Source of the DNA: Flemingiibacterium sp045579745
GTDB lineage: Bacteria > Bacillota > Clostridia > Oscillospirales > CAG-272
Length of the DNA: 6,035 nt
NCBI GenBank assembly: GCA_045579745.1
Contig: JAZNMQ010000033.1
Coordinates: 1 to 6,035 of the forward strand
Reading direction: 5' to 3'
Shown here piece by piece: positions 1 to 5,819 of this stretch. The position numbers were made by a program, and so were the translations under genes. The notes beneath the pieces were generated by a model. That model had not been told where the DNA came from and searched no databases. It saw only the letters and a program-made list of their open reading frames with translations. Every line of letters starts with the position of its first letter. The first letter of the stretch is position 1.

Positions 1-301
1 CGGCCGTTCCATCGATGATTACTTCGGTCTCGAGACCCTGAAGCTCATCGTCAACCAGCCCTTCGGCGTTACCGGCACCATCGGTAAGTTCGACATCGTC
101 GCCAACGTGACCGGCGGCGGTATCTCCGGTCAGGCCGGCGCCATCCGTCACGGTGTCGCCCGCGCTCTGCTGACCGCCGACGCTGAGTACCGTCCCGCCC
201 TGAAGGCCGCCGGCTTCCTGACCCGCGACCCTCGTATGAAGGAGAGAAAGAAGTACGGTCTCAAGGCCGCTCGTCGCGCTCCTCAGTTCTCCAAGAGATA
301 A
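1..301 (+). CDS. rpsI: 30S ribosomal protein S9, 3' part (5' end outside window)
   Basis: The frame starting at base 2 is open from the window edge to TAA at 299-301 and encodes 99 residues. It begins GRSIDDYFG and ends in the basic tail KAARRAPQFSKR. S9 is usually about 130 residues, so roughly the first 30 are missing. In the family the C-terminal Ser-Lys-Arg tail reaches the P-site tRNA of the small subunit; that tail is intact here. Other recognisable S9 stretches are the GGG-SGQAGAIRHG loop and the RDPRMKERKKYG segment. A methionine codon at 107 is internal, not a start. Third codon positions are nearly all C or G, unlike the genes to the right, which marks this as host chromosome. It is normally the second gene of an rplM-rpsI operon, and the terminator just downstream ends that operon. 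Identification is firm. Confidence 0.97.
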   Translation, partial: GRSIDDYFGLETLKLIVNQPFGVTGTIGKFDIVANVTGGGISGQAGAIRHGVARALLTADAEYRPALKAAGFLTRDPRMKERKKYGLKAARRAPQFSKR

Positions 302-319
302 GTTTTTATCTTATATCCG

Positions 320-353
320 AAGGATCCTCACATCTGTGGGGATCCTTTGTTTT
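320..353 (+). terminator. Intrinsic terminator of rpsI
   Basis: Bases 320-331 pair with 336-347 in a 12-bp stem (AAGGATCC on the outside, one G-T wobble at 328/339) closed by a four-base loop, followed by TTGTTTTT. It begins 18 bases after the rpsI stop codon. Because it is intact, any insertion here leaves both S9 and its transcript end undamaged. Confidence 0.9.
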
Positions 354-377
354 TGCCTGATAAGAAAGGATTTTTTA

Positions 378-399
378 GATTGACGATAGGAAATCAATC
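378..399. other. Candidate attachment core (attL) of the integrative element
   Basis: GATTGA at 378-383 is inverted as TCAATC at 394-399 with a 10-base spacer. Two short inverted arms around a central spacer are the usual form of a tyrosine-recombinase crossover site. The site lies between the host terminator and the integrase gene, where attL should be. It is only a candidate: the right attachment site is outside the window, so the true repeated core cannot be confirmed, and the core could instead lie closer to or inside the end of rpsI. Confidence 0.35.
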
Positions 400-429
400 A
401 TTCTTGACAGAATTGAATCAGAGAACAAA

Positions 430-449
430 TGCCACAAATCTGCCACAAA
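430..449 (+). repeat. Direct repeat pair TGCCACAAA, candidate integrase arm sites
   Basis: TGCCACAAA occurs at 430-438 and again at 441-449, 11 bp apart, about one helical turn, so both copies face the same side of the DNA. Integrases with an N-terminal arm-binding domain, as in the Tn916 and lambda families, bind short direct repeats just inside the element ends. Position and spacing fit that role. No binding data can be read from the sequence. Confidence 0.5.
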
Positions 450-512
450 AACGGGATATGAGGTTTTTTTGAAGATATTTGAGAAAAATATATGAATTTT
501 TATTGAACCCGC

Positions 513-541
513 TTGACAAAAAAACAAATCCATGCTACCAT
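513..541 (+). promoter_or_regulatory. Strong sigma-A-type promoter pointing toward the integrase 3' end
   Basis: A perfect -35 box TTGACA (513-518) is followed after 17 bases by TACCAT (536-541). The -10 box is preceded by TGC, an extended -10 motif. Transcription would start near 547-549 and run antisense to the integrase tail, but it meets the terminator at 563-593 almost at once. It may make a very short RNA, or it may be a host promoter displaced by the insertion. Confidence 0.6.
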
Positions 542-562
542 TATAGCGGATTGAAATAAAAC

Positions 563-593
563 AAACTCCCGAAGGCAATGCTTTCGGGAGTTT
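563..593. terminator. Bidirectional intrinsic terminator between integrase and attL
   Basis: Bases 563-576 pair with 580-593 (AAACTCCCGAAGGC with GCTTTCGGGAGTTT, one wobble pair) around the loop AAT. On the plus strand the stem runs into TTTTG. On the minus strand it runs into TTTGTTTTATTTC, so it also ends the leftward int operon. A smaller hairpin, TCCCC/GGGGA at 597-601 and 607-611, lies between it and the int stop codon. Confidence 0.85.
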
Positions 594-627
594 TGCTCCC
601 CATAAAGGGGAAGTGGGATCGGATTCC

Positions 628-1815
628 TTACTTCTGCGGCTTGAACAGCGCTGACGAAACCGTCTTCGCCATTCGGATCCGTACCTCCGCGTACATATGG
701 GAATAGACCCTCGATGTGATATCCGCGCTGGCGTGACCCAAGTGAGCCGATATGTTCTCAATGTCTTCTCCGGCATAGAGAAGAAGGGAAGCATTGGTGT
801 GACGAAGACCGTGGACGGTCATTTTGTGATCCAACCCCAACGCTTCGCGATGGTCCTGTATGTAGCGCTGAAACTGATCGTTGAGTCGGTTGCGGTCATA
901 CCACTGTCCCAGACAAGTCGTGAATACCATTTCGGGATGGGCCCATGCGGCCCCCACGATGGCCTTCTCCTTGTCCTGCTCCTCCCGATGCTTCAGGAGG
1001 AGCTCGACCACCATGTCGTCCATGGAGATGGTGCGGGTACTTCGTGTCGTTTTGGGAGAAGACAGGAACCATGTGCGGTTGGCGTAGGAAAGCGTTTTGT
1101 CTACGAAGATGGTCTTTTTCTCGAAGTCAATCGAGCTCCACCGCAGACCCAGACACTCACCCGAGCGCATACCTGTCAGCAGAAGCAGTTTGATAATGGT
1201 GTGGAAGGGACTGTACTCCTTCATGTCGTCCATCATCTGTTGCGCCTGTTGAAGTGTCAGGACGTTTTCAATCTTTCCGTACTCCTGTTCGGTTACTTCT
1301 TTCCAGATTGCCCCTGAGCAGGGATTCTCCTTAATGTACTTTTGCGATACGGCAAATTTCAGTATGCTATGCATCACGATTTTGATCTTTTTCGCCGTAG
1401 CGGGCATACAGTCCAGTCCTGTCAGAAAAGCTGTGACATCAGAAGTCGCGATATCCTTCAGCCGACGATTCCCAAACACGGGCATAATGTGATTGCGGAC
1501 GTTGGAAAGGTAATGCTCGGTTGTTACGGCCTTGAGCTTGACGGGGGCGTATTCCGTAAAATAAATATCGCATAGCTTACTGAATCGCATGGTTTCCCCA
1601 AAGGCCTTGTTGCCCTTGGCGGCTTTGGCGAATTCCTGATAAGCCTCCATAGCCAGCTTGTCCGCCTTGGCCTCGGAGACACCTTCAGGTGGAGTAAAGG
1701 TGGAATAATTGCGAATGTGCTTACCGTTTCCGTCATAGCCGGCGGAGGCGTTAAACTCGTAGGTGTTGCCCCTTCGACGGATGCCGGGCGCAACTCTTCT
1801 CGTCTCATTACCCAC
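628..1815 (-). CDS. int: Tyrosine recombinase (site-specific integrase)
   Basis: This 395-residue protein would catalyse integration and excision of the element. It has the normal three-part layout: an N-terminal arm-binding-like domain (about 8-70, with the GNTYEFNASAGYDGNGK strand region), a SAM-like core-binding domain (about 75-165) and a catalytic domain (about 185-390). All catalytic residues are visible: Arg217 in TGMRSGE, Lys255 in SSPKTTRS, His335 and Arg338 in HGLRHT, His361 in HLGHAS and the nucleophile Tyr371 in SRVYSH. Length is typical of Tn916 and phage integrases of Firmicutes. The start is GTG, supported by a strong Shine-Dalgarno (GGAGGTG on the minus strand); no ATG fits this frame nearby. 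It overlaps the end of the upstream excisionase-like gene by 8 bases, so the two are probably translationally coupled. The gene ends toward the rpsI junction, as expected for an element-terminal integrase. It appears intact and active. Confidence 0.96.
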   Translation of the reverse strand: MGNETRRVAPGIRRRGNTYEFNASAGYDGNGKHIRNYSTFTPPEGVSEAKADKLAMEAYQEFAKAAKGNKAFGETMRFSKLCDIYFTEYAPVKLKAVTTEHYLSNVRNHIMPVFGNRRLKDIATSDVTAFLTGLDCMPATAKKIKIVMHSILKFAVSQKYIKENPCSGAIWKEVTEQEYGKIENVLTLQQAQQMMDDMKEYSPFHTIIKLLLLTGMRSGECLGLRWSSIDFEKKTIFVDKTLSYANRTWFLSSPKTTRSTRTISMDDMVVELLLKHREEQDKEKAIVGAAWAHPEMVFTTCLGQWYDRNRLNDQFQRYIQDHREALGLDHKMTVHGLRHTNASLLLYAGEDIENISAHLGHASADITSRVYSHMYAEVRIRMAKTVSSALFKPQK

Positions 1816-2011
1816 GGTTTACACCTCCGTTCTCGCGGACGGTGAGGTTGGAGAGATACTCACAAAGCGTATCGAAATTGATGAAGGCTTTTTTGCCCGA
1901 GTAAACGGCGGGGATCTGGCCTTGCTTGATCATGGCGCGGATGGTGAATTCGGGGAGGATGCCTGTTTTAGCGGCTTCACGGACTGTCATCATACGAGGG
2001 ATGTTCGGCAT
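1808..2011 (-). CDS. Excisionase-like helix-turn-helix DNA-binding protein
   Basis: A 67-residue protein with one small winged-helix/MerR-like domain at about residues 8-55. The pattern MTVREAAKTGILPEFTIRAM, then KQGQIPAVYSGKKAFINFDTL, is typical of the excisionase/AlpA-type families: helix, turn and recognition helix, then a basic wing. Such proteins bend DNA at att sites to favour excision, and some also regulate transcription. The ATG at 2011 has a good Shine-Dalgarno (AAAGGA, minus strand) that starts next to the stop of the upstream helicase gene, 15 bases away. It overlaps int by 8 bases. Its place directly before int supports a role as the recombination directionality factor, but a transcriptional regulator is possible. 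The family is clear; the exact role is inferred from position. Confidence 0.85.
   Translation of the reverse strand: MPNIPRMMTVREAAKTGILPEFTIRAMIKQGQIPAVYSGKKAFINFDTLCEYLSNLTVRENGGVNRG
1822..1828 (-). promoter_or_regulatory. Shine-Dalgarno site that fixes the GTG start of int
   Basis: The minus strand reads GGAGGTG six bases before GTG at 1815-1813. The site lies inside the last codons of the upstream gene. It decides for the GTG start over the nearby out-of-frame ATG at 1808, which would open only a shadow frame. Confidence 0.75.
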
Positions 2012-2026
2012 AATATTTTCCTTTCT

Positions 2027-4027
2027 TCATTTGATAATGTTGTTGGCTTTCAAAATTTCATATGTGTGTGGCTTTACGGAAACGTTCAAAAGGCCGTGGA
2101 CAGCATTGGGATATCCTTCAAAACGCCGTTTCGTCCTTTCAGCTCCGAACATATTGATCGCAAGCGCGTAGGCCAGATCGGCAAATTCTAATCGTGTGGC
2201 ATGGTGCCCTTCGAGGGTGAATAATTCAAAGATTATTGTCATTGGAACGAAGCAGCCCTCACAGGCAGCAAAATGATCAGCAAGGAACTGCTCGACCTCG
2301 CCTTCCAGTTGGCTTCCGATAGAACCGCTCCCCGCGGAAAAACACCCACACTCATTGAGGGCAAATTGTCCGCTGAAGGTGAATTTCCGCTGAGTCAATC
2401 GCAGATACGTCTGTAGCCCACGGTACACGATGGCGTTTCGTTCGGCAAGGATCTTATCCATCAGATTCGGATCTCGTTCCTCTGAAGGAACAGAGAACCG
2501 GAACGGAATGACGATCAAGCGGTCAGCGAAAGCATCTTCGTCTTGGGAAAATCTCAAGGGATGGTTTGTTATCAGCGAGAAGTTGGCTCGGCACTTGAAA
2601 TCCACGGCAGGCATGTATTTGATCTCAGCGTGAAGCATGTCACCGCCTGTCGCCTGTTTCAGAAGACTGATGGTTCTGGATCTCAACGGAGAGGCGGGCA
2701 GATCGCCTGAAATGCAAAGATTCTTACCGATCAGGGACTCAAGGGCAAAGGTTCGTTCCAGGGAATGAATCCCTAGAGATGTGACACAGTGGTGCGGGAA
2801 TAGACTTGCAAGGAAATTGGTCAAAAGGCTTTTGCCGGAATTGGCCTTGCCTTGCAAAACGAAGATTTTTTTGGCGGGGTTTCCTGGGGTCAGGTTGTAA
2901 CCGATATATTCCCAGATCCGTTCGATCAGGACGGGATCACCACCACTGGCGTGCAGCAAAAACTGATTGAATGTCGGACAGCCCATGTGTTGAGGTGTAA
3001 ACGCGCACAGAAGGCGATGAGTAGTAAATATTTCGGGTGTAGCCGAATAGGTCATGTTGGTTTGGATATCGATGAGACCATTGCTAAAGCAGATTAGATT
3101 TTTATTTATCGCTTCCTCAACGATTTTGTTTCGTGCCGATGTCAAAAGGAAATCCAGTGTGTCGGATATGAACCTGGGTTGTCCCGTAACAGATAATTCC
3201 TCCGCGCAAAGTTCCATGATCAGCGTCTTGGCCATTTCAGAATCCAAATGATGGTAAACGCCGTTTTGGAAGATGTACAAGCTCCCCTCAAAAACCTTAA
3301 AATAGTATTGGGAAACGAGTTTTTGATAGGCCTTGTACGGCGTAACTGAGGGCTTGGGTTCCTTTTGGCGGCGAGGATAAACCGTCATGCCCTGATTGGG
3401 TTGGACATGAGTGCTTCCTTGTGTAAAGGGCAACATTTGTTGAGGATATCCTACTTGCGAGGGATTCGAGTAGACGAAATCGTTGTCCGCTACGGGAGTC
3501 TCCGTTACGATCCCTGTCGAAGGGAAACGCAGAGGACTGAGGGGGGCGTTGATCGGAGCTGATGCAAACTGCGTGTCTCGCTGATCTCGGTTGATCGGCT
3601 CTGCATTTTGCCTCTGAGACGGCAAAACTGGAATTTCGGATTTCAAATCAGAGCTTTCTTTTGACTGACTGCTGGGAACCATTGACTCAGAGGGAGAACA
3701 ACGATCAGAGTTCAAAATATTAGCAAGTTCATCCCACCCTATGCGGTATCGATTAGCCTTTGCTGATACGGAATACTCAACTGAGGGGGCGATCGGGATG
3801 TCGTCGCACGTTGTGTGCGTATCAGATCGGTCGTGTGGGGTACTGCTGTTATGCTCATCTTCTTGTGGCGGATCGAAGTATTCCATAGGTCCATTGAGCG
3901 GTTCCGCAGTTTGGAGCGGATCGAAAAATACCATAGACCGCCAATTGAGCGATTTCGCGGCTTCGGTAGTTTTGTAAGAAACCGTACAGGCCTCTTTGGT
4001 GGGCGATAGTTTACGATTTTTAAACAT
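2027..4027 (-). CDS. D5/P4-family superfamily 3 replication helicase with unusual N-terminal half
   Basis: A 666-residue replication protein. The C-terminal half carries the SF3 helicase core: Walker A GKANSGKS (393-400), Walker B around LCISGD (437-442), sensor/motif C FSLITNHP (483-490, Asn488) and the arginine-finger segment ADRLIVIPF (Arg503). A D5_N-like region precedes it (about 235-370), and a probable winged-helix DNA-binding tail follows (about 575-655). In phages and satellites such proteins open the origin and unwind DNA. The first 230 residues are unusual: rich in Ser, Pro, Gln and Asn, with short internal repeats (AEPLN/AEPIN, FDPLQ/FDPPQ) and no primase motif that I can see. The ATG start has a good Shine-Dalgarno (GGAGG, complement of 4035-4039), seven bases upstream. 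It is the first gene of the leftward rep-xis-int cluster, next to a candidate iteron origin. Helicase identity is strong; the lack of a primase is my reading by eye. Confidence 0.93.
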   Translation of the reverse strand: MFKNRKLSPTKEACTVSYKTTEAAKSLNWRSMVFFDPLQTAEPLNGPMEYFDPPQEDEHNSSTPHDRSDTHTTCDDIPIAPSVEYSVSAKANRYRIGWDELANILNSDRCSPSESMVPSSQSKESSDLKSEIPVLPSQRQNAEPINRDQRDTQFASAPINAPLSPLRFPSTGIVTETPVADNDFVYSNPSQVGYPQQMLPFTQGSTHVQPNQGMTVYPRRQKEPKPSVTPYKAYQKLVSQYYFKVFEGSLYIFQNGVYHHLDSEMAKTLIMELCAEELSVTGQPRFISDTLDFLLTSARNKIVEEAINKNLICFSNGLIDIQTNMTYSATPEIFTTHRLLCAFTPQHMGCPTFNQFLLHASGGDPVLIERIWEYIGYNLTPGNPAKKIFVLQGKANSGKSLLTNFLASLFPHHCVTSLGIHSLERTFALESLIGKNLCISGDLPASPLRSRTISLLKQATGGDMLHAEIKYMPAVDFKCRANFSLITNHPLRFSQDEDAFADRLIVIPFRFSVPSEERDPNLMDKILAERNAIVYRGLQTYLRLTQRKFTFSGQFALNECGCFSAGSGSIGSQLEGEVEQFLADHFAACEGCFVPMTIIFELFTLEGHHATRLEFADLAYALAINMFGAERTKRRFEGYPNAVHGLLNVSVKPHTYEILKANNIIK
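3868..3966 (-). repeat. Imperfect tandem repeat of about 48 bp in the 5' part of the helicase gene
   Basis: Unit A is 3868-3915 and unit B 3916-3966. Both open with the exact ten bases GCGGATCGAA, 48 bp apart, and share CCATAG and ATTGAGCG at matching places. In the protein they give related 15-16-residue units, AKSLNWRSMVFFDPLQ and AEPLNGPMEYFDPPQ. A weaker third echo (QNAEPIN, about residues 140-146) is further along. Unit A also contains GTTCCGC (3901-3907), identical to one of the origin heptamers. It could be a protein duplication, a DNA-binding array, or both. Confidence 0.7.
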
Positions 4028-4080
4028 GGATAATCCTCCAAATTTTGTGGTGCCAAGTTCCGGATCTCGGTTCGACCGTT

Positions 4081-4089
4081 ATTTTATCA
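4081..4089 (-). promoter_or_regulatory. Possible extended -10 promoter for the rep-xis-int operon
   Basis: The minus strand reads TGATAAAAT: an extended TGn motif followed by TAAAAT. It lies 54 bases before the helicase start codon. I see no good -35 box at the right distance, so this is tentative; the adjacent repeats could host an activator or repressor. Confidence 0.35.
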
Positions 4090-4149
4090 CCGATCGCGGA
4101 AAATTGATACGAACAAAATCGGGATTTTTCGTTTTTTTAGTTTTTTTCG

Positions 4150-4177
4150 GTTCCAAGTTCCATGTTCCGCGTTCCAT
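4150..4177 (+). repeat. Four perfect tandem heptamers GTTCCNN (iterons)
   Basis: GTTCCAA (4150-4156), GTTCCAT (4157-4163), GTTCCGC (4164-4170) and GTTCCAT (4171-4177) follow each other without a gap. The first five bases are invariant and the last two vary. The unbroken 7-bp period is seen directly. Binding by the adjacent helicase is inferred from position. Confidence 0.85.
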
Positions 4178-4233
4178 GTGTTGTTTTTTCTTAAATAGGT
4201 AAGAAAAGAAGAGAATCAGTAATGTTTGGTGAC

Positions 4234-4246
4234 GGAACAGTGGAAC
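4234..4246 (-). repeat. Two inverted copies of the iteron core (GGAAC)
   Basis: GGAAC occurs at 4234-4238 and 4242-4246, 8 bp apart. It is the reverse complement of the GTTCC core of the array to the left, so the two sets face each other across an A/T-rich stretch. Five-base matches are short; the case rests on clustering. Confidence 0.5.
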
Positions 4247-4268
4247 ATGGCACAAATACTTTTTCTAT

Positions 4269-4273
4269 AGGAG
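4269..4273 (+). promoter_or_regulatory. Shine-Dalgarno site that fixes the start at 4282
   Basis: AGGAG lies eight bases before ATG 4282. The in-frame ATG at 4222 has only a weak purine run upstream and would place the inverted iterons inside the coding region. Confidence 0.7.
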
Positions 4274-4281
4274 ACAAAAAG

Positions 4282-5757
4282 ATGAATGACAAACATCAAT
4301 ATAATTTTCAAATTGCCGAGGGAGAAATGGCTCAAACTCTTCGGACCCTTTATGATAATATCAGCGAATGGGCTGAAAATCTTATCCCGTTCGTAGAGGA
4401 ATGCTTTGCTCATACAACATTTTACGGATGGGAGCATGATTTCATAGTATCGAGAGTTCAGTGCAAAGAGATTATTTTTGAGGTCATTGCCCGTTGTTTT
4501 TTGTTGGCATACGCCAATGTAAAGACAAAAACAATTTCAAAAAAGATACGTGAGCATGAGGAAGCGGAGGATAGTGAAAACATAAGAATAGTCAAGAATG
4601 GATTGGATTACAACGAGGCGGATTCGTACGACAAAGATCGCATTGTTTGTAGCAGAACAGTTGAAAAACACAGTGAAAAGTATGTTAAGAATAAAAAAGC
4701 AGAGTTGAATTATCTAGAATCACTTGGTTTTACGGTTCCAAAATTTGATGAAAGACCAAGGAAAAATGCTCCAAGGCTGGACGATGACGCGAATTTGAAC
4801 ATGATAATTGAGCAGACTCCCCATAAAGACATCATGGGGGGCAAGAATACTCCCAAAACGCTTTTGCACCTGACGGAAAACCAAAATATTACCAATTCTA
4901 AAAAGGTTTCAGACACTGTGGTCGCAGATGCTTTTGCGTCGTACGATAATCTTTATGATAAGGCAAAAAGATTAACGGACTATGGTGCTTATGTGGACGA
5001 ATGGATTAATCTATGGCGTTATGAGACGAACCAAAAAGGAACTTTAATAGCCAAACTTGCGAAACACATGTCGGAAAATCATGTATCTGAATTGAATGGT
5101 GAGTTAATAGAACTGTTATTTGGAAAATACAGAAGGGCAGAACAACTGCAAACACATAAAAGCACGGTGTTATATACTCCTCAAATAGCTATGGAAAGGT
5201 ATCAGATTTTTGAATATGATGATTTGATTTCTCTGTATTTTGATCAAAACAAATCATACGAAGAGAAGAAAAAAGCAGCGAACATCGTTTTGTTCATTCA
5301 TTGGATGGAAGGGAGATTGGTGAAAAGAATAGGAAGGAATTATCCAAAACTTTTTGATCCCTATTTCAAAAGCACCGACAACGATTCAGAGGCAAGGAAA
5401 ACAATCTATTTATTTTGTAAAGAGTGTTGGCCTATCGTAGAGAAATACGAAAAATCAGGAGTATATCCTTATTCGAATCGAAAGATAGACCATGCGTTAA
5501 TTAAAAAGATCCGTAAAGTGACCGCGATGTTGTCTTCTTTCCCATGTACTGGAACTGGAGAATTGGCAATAGCCTTCCCCTGTCCTCCAAAGTACAGTTC
5601 GGAGGCAAAAATATTGAAACAGAGAAAAGCTGAAAAAGGTATCTATCGCATGCCGGTTGCGAATCAATCTCAAGAGGATCAAGAACTGACTATGTTTTTG
5701 AGCAATTCTTCTACCCGTTCTGCAGATGAATCAGTGTTTAGAGAATGCGATAGTTAA
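4282..5757 (+). CDS. Uncharacterised 491-residue protein in accessory position
   Basis: I do not recognise this protein. From ATG 4282 it has 491 residues (an upstream in-frame ATG at 4222 would add 20). It looks soluble, with no signal peptide or clear membrane segment. It appears mostly helical, and its middle is rich in Lys, Glu and Asp (about 80-180). Conserved-looking places include TLYDNISEWAENLIPFVEE (22-40), the charged segment KKIREHEEAEDSEN (87-100) and WINLWRYETN (241-250). A C-x2-C (Cys379, Cys382) followed by Cys422 and Cys434 might bind metal, but the spacing fits no family I can name. A single R-x4-H (Arg125-His130) is too weak to call a HEPN nuclease. The gene is A/T-rich compared with rpsI and also with the int operon, which suggests separate acquisition. 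It is transcribed away from the candidate origin and followed by a hairpin-rich non-coding region. Accessory genes here in satellites are often for phage interference or defence, but nothing in the sequence proves this. Confidence 0.85.
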   Translation: MNDKHQYNFQIAEGEMAQTLRTLYDNISEWAENLIPFVEECFAHTTFYGWEHDFIVSRVQCKEIIFEVIARCFLLAYANVKTKTISKKIREHEEAEDSENIRIVKNGLDYNEADSYDKDRIVCSRTVEKHSEKYVKNKKAELNYLESLGFTVPKFDERPRKNAPRLDDDANLNMIIEQTPHKDIMGGKNTPKTLLHLTENQNITNSKKVSDTVVADAFASYDNLYDKAKRLTDYGAYVDEWINLWRYETNQKGTLIAKLAKHMSENHVSELNGELIELLFGKYRRAEQLQTHKSTVLYTPQIAMERYQIFEYDDLISLYFDQNKSYEEKKKAANIVLFIHWMEGRLVKRIGRNYPKLFDPYFKSTDNDSEARKTIYLFCKECWPIVEKYEKSGVYPYSNRKIDHALIKKIRKVTAMLSSFPCTGTGELAIAFPCPPKYSSEAKILKQRKAEKGIYRMPVANQSQEDQELTMFLSNSSTRSADESVFRECDS

Positions 5758-5780
5758 GAAAAATTGGTAGTCAATATCAG

Positions 5781-5803
5781 GCGCGCCACTGCGCGCGTTT
5801 ATT
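5781..5803 (+). terminator. Possible weak terminator after the unknown gene
   Basis: GCGCGC (5781-5786) pairs with GCGCGC (5791-5796) around CACT, followed by GTTTATT, 24 bases after the stop codon. The stem is short but all G-C; the T run is broken. Read-through into the hairpin region is likely to some degree. Confidence 0.45.
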
Positions 5804-5819
5804 CAGTTTATTTATATAT

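Larger units (their letters stand above)
4057..4246. other. Candidate replication origin (iterons plus T-rich tracts)
   Basis: The region between the divergent helicase and unknown genes has four tandem GTTCC heptamers, two inverted GGAAC copies about 60 bp to the right, one single GTTCC at 4057-4061, and runs of T (4125-4147, 4181-4190) with an A/T-rich stretch to 4210 that could melt easily. Iterons on both sides of an AT-rich segment beside the replication-protein gene are the layout known for SaPI-type satellites. Function is inferred from layout; operator sites controlling the two promoters would look similar. Confidence 0.55.

Noticed and set aside
351..358. TTTGCCT shared with 6008-6014 as a possible att duplication
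   Set aside because: Seven bases is expected by chance in this length, and no flanking similarity extends it.
375..794. A 139-codon open frame on the minus strand over the int 3' end and the junction
   Set aside because: It overlaps the intact integrase in another frame, runs through the bidirectional terminator, has an Arg/Ser/Cys-rich composition without motifs and no supporting ribosome site.
697..1317. A 206-codon plus-strand open frame opposite int
   Set aside because: It is the antisense of the catalytic domain, whose motifs are fully intact on the other strand; the reading has no recognisable domain.
1763..2191. A 142-codon plus-strand open frame spanning xis and gene borders
   Set aside because: It is antisense to three consecutive real gene parts and crosses their intergenic signals; a shadow.
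4222..4281. An earlier in-frame ATG for the unknown gene, adding 20 residues
   Set aside because: It has only a weak ribosome site, while ATG 4282 has AGGAG at good spacing; the extra stretch also contains the inverted iteron copies.
4654..4671. R-x4-H in the unknown protein as a HEPN ribonuclease signature
   Set aside because: The motif is short and common by chance, it lacks the usual Asn or other polar residue after Arg, and there is no surrounding family resemblance.
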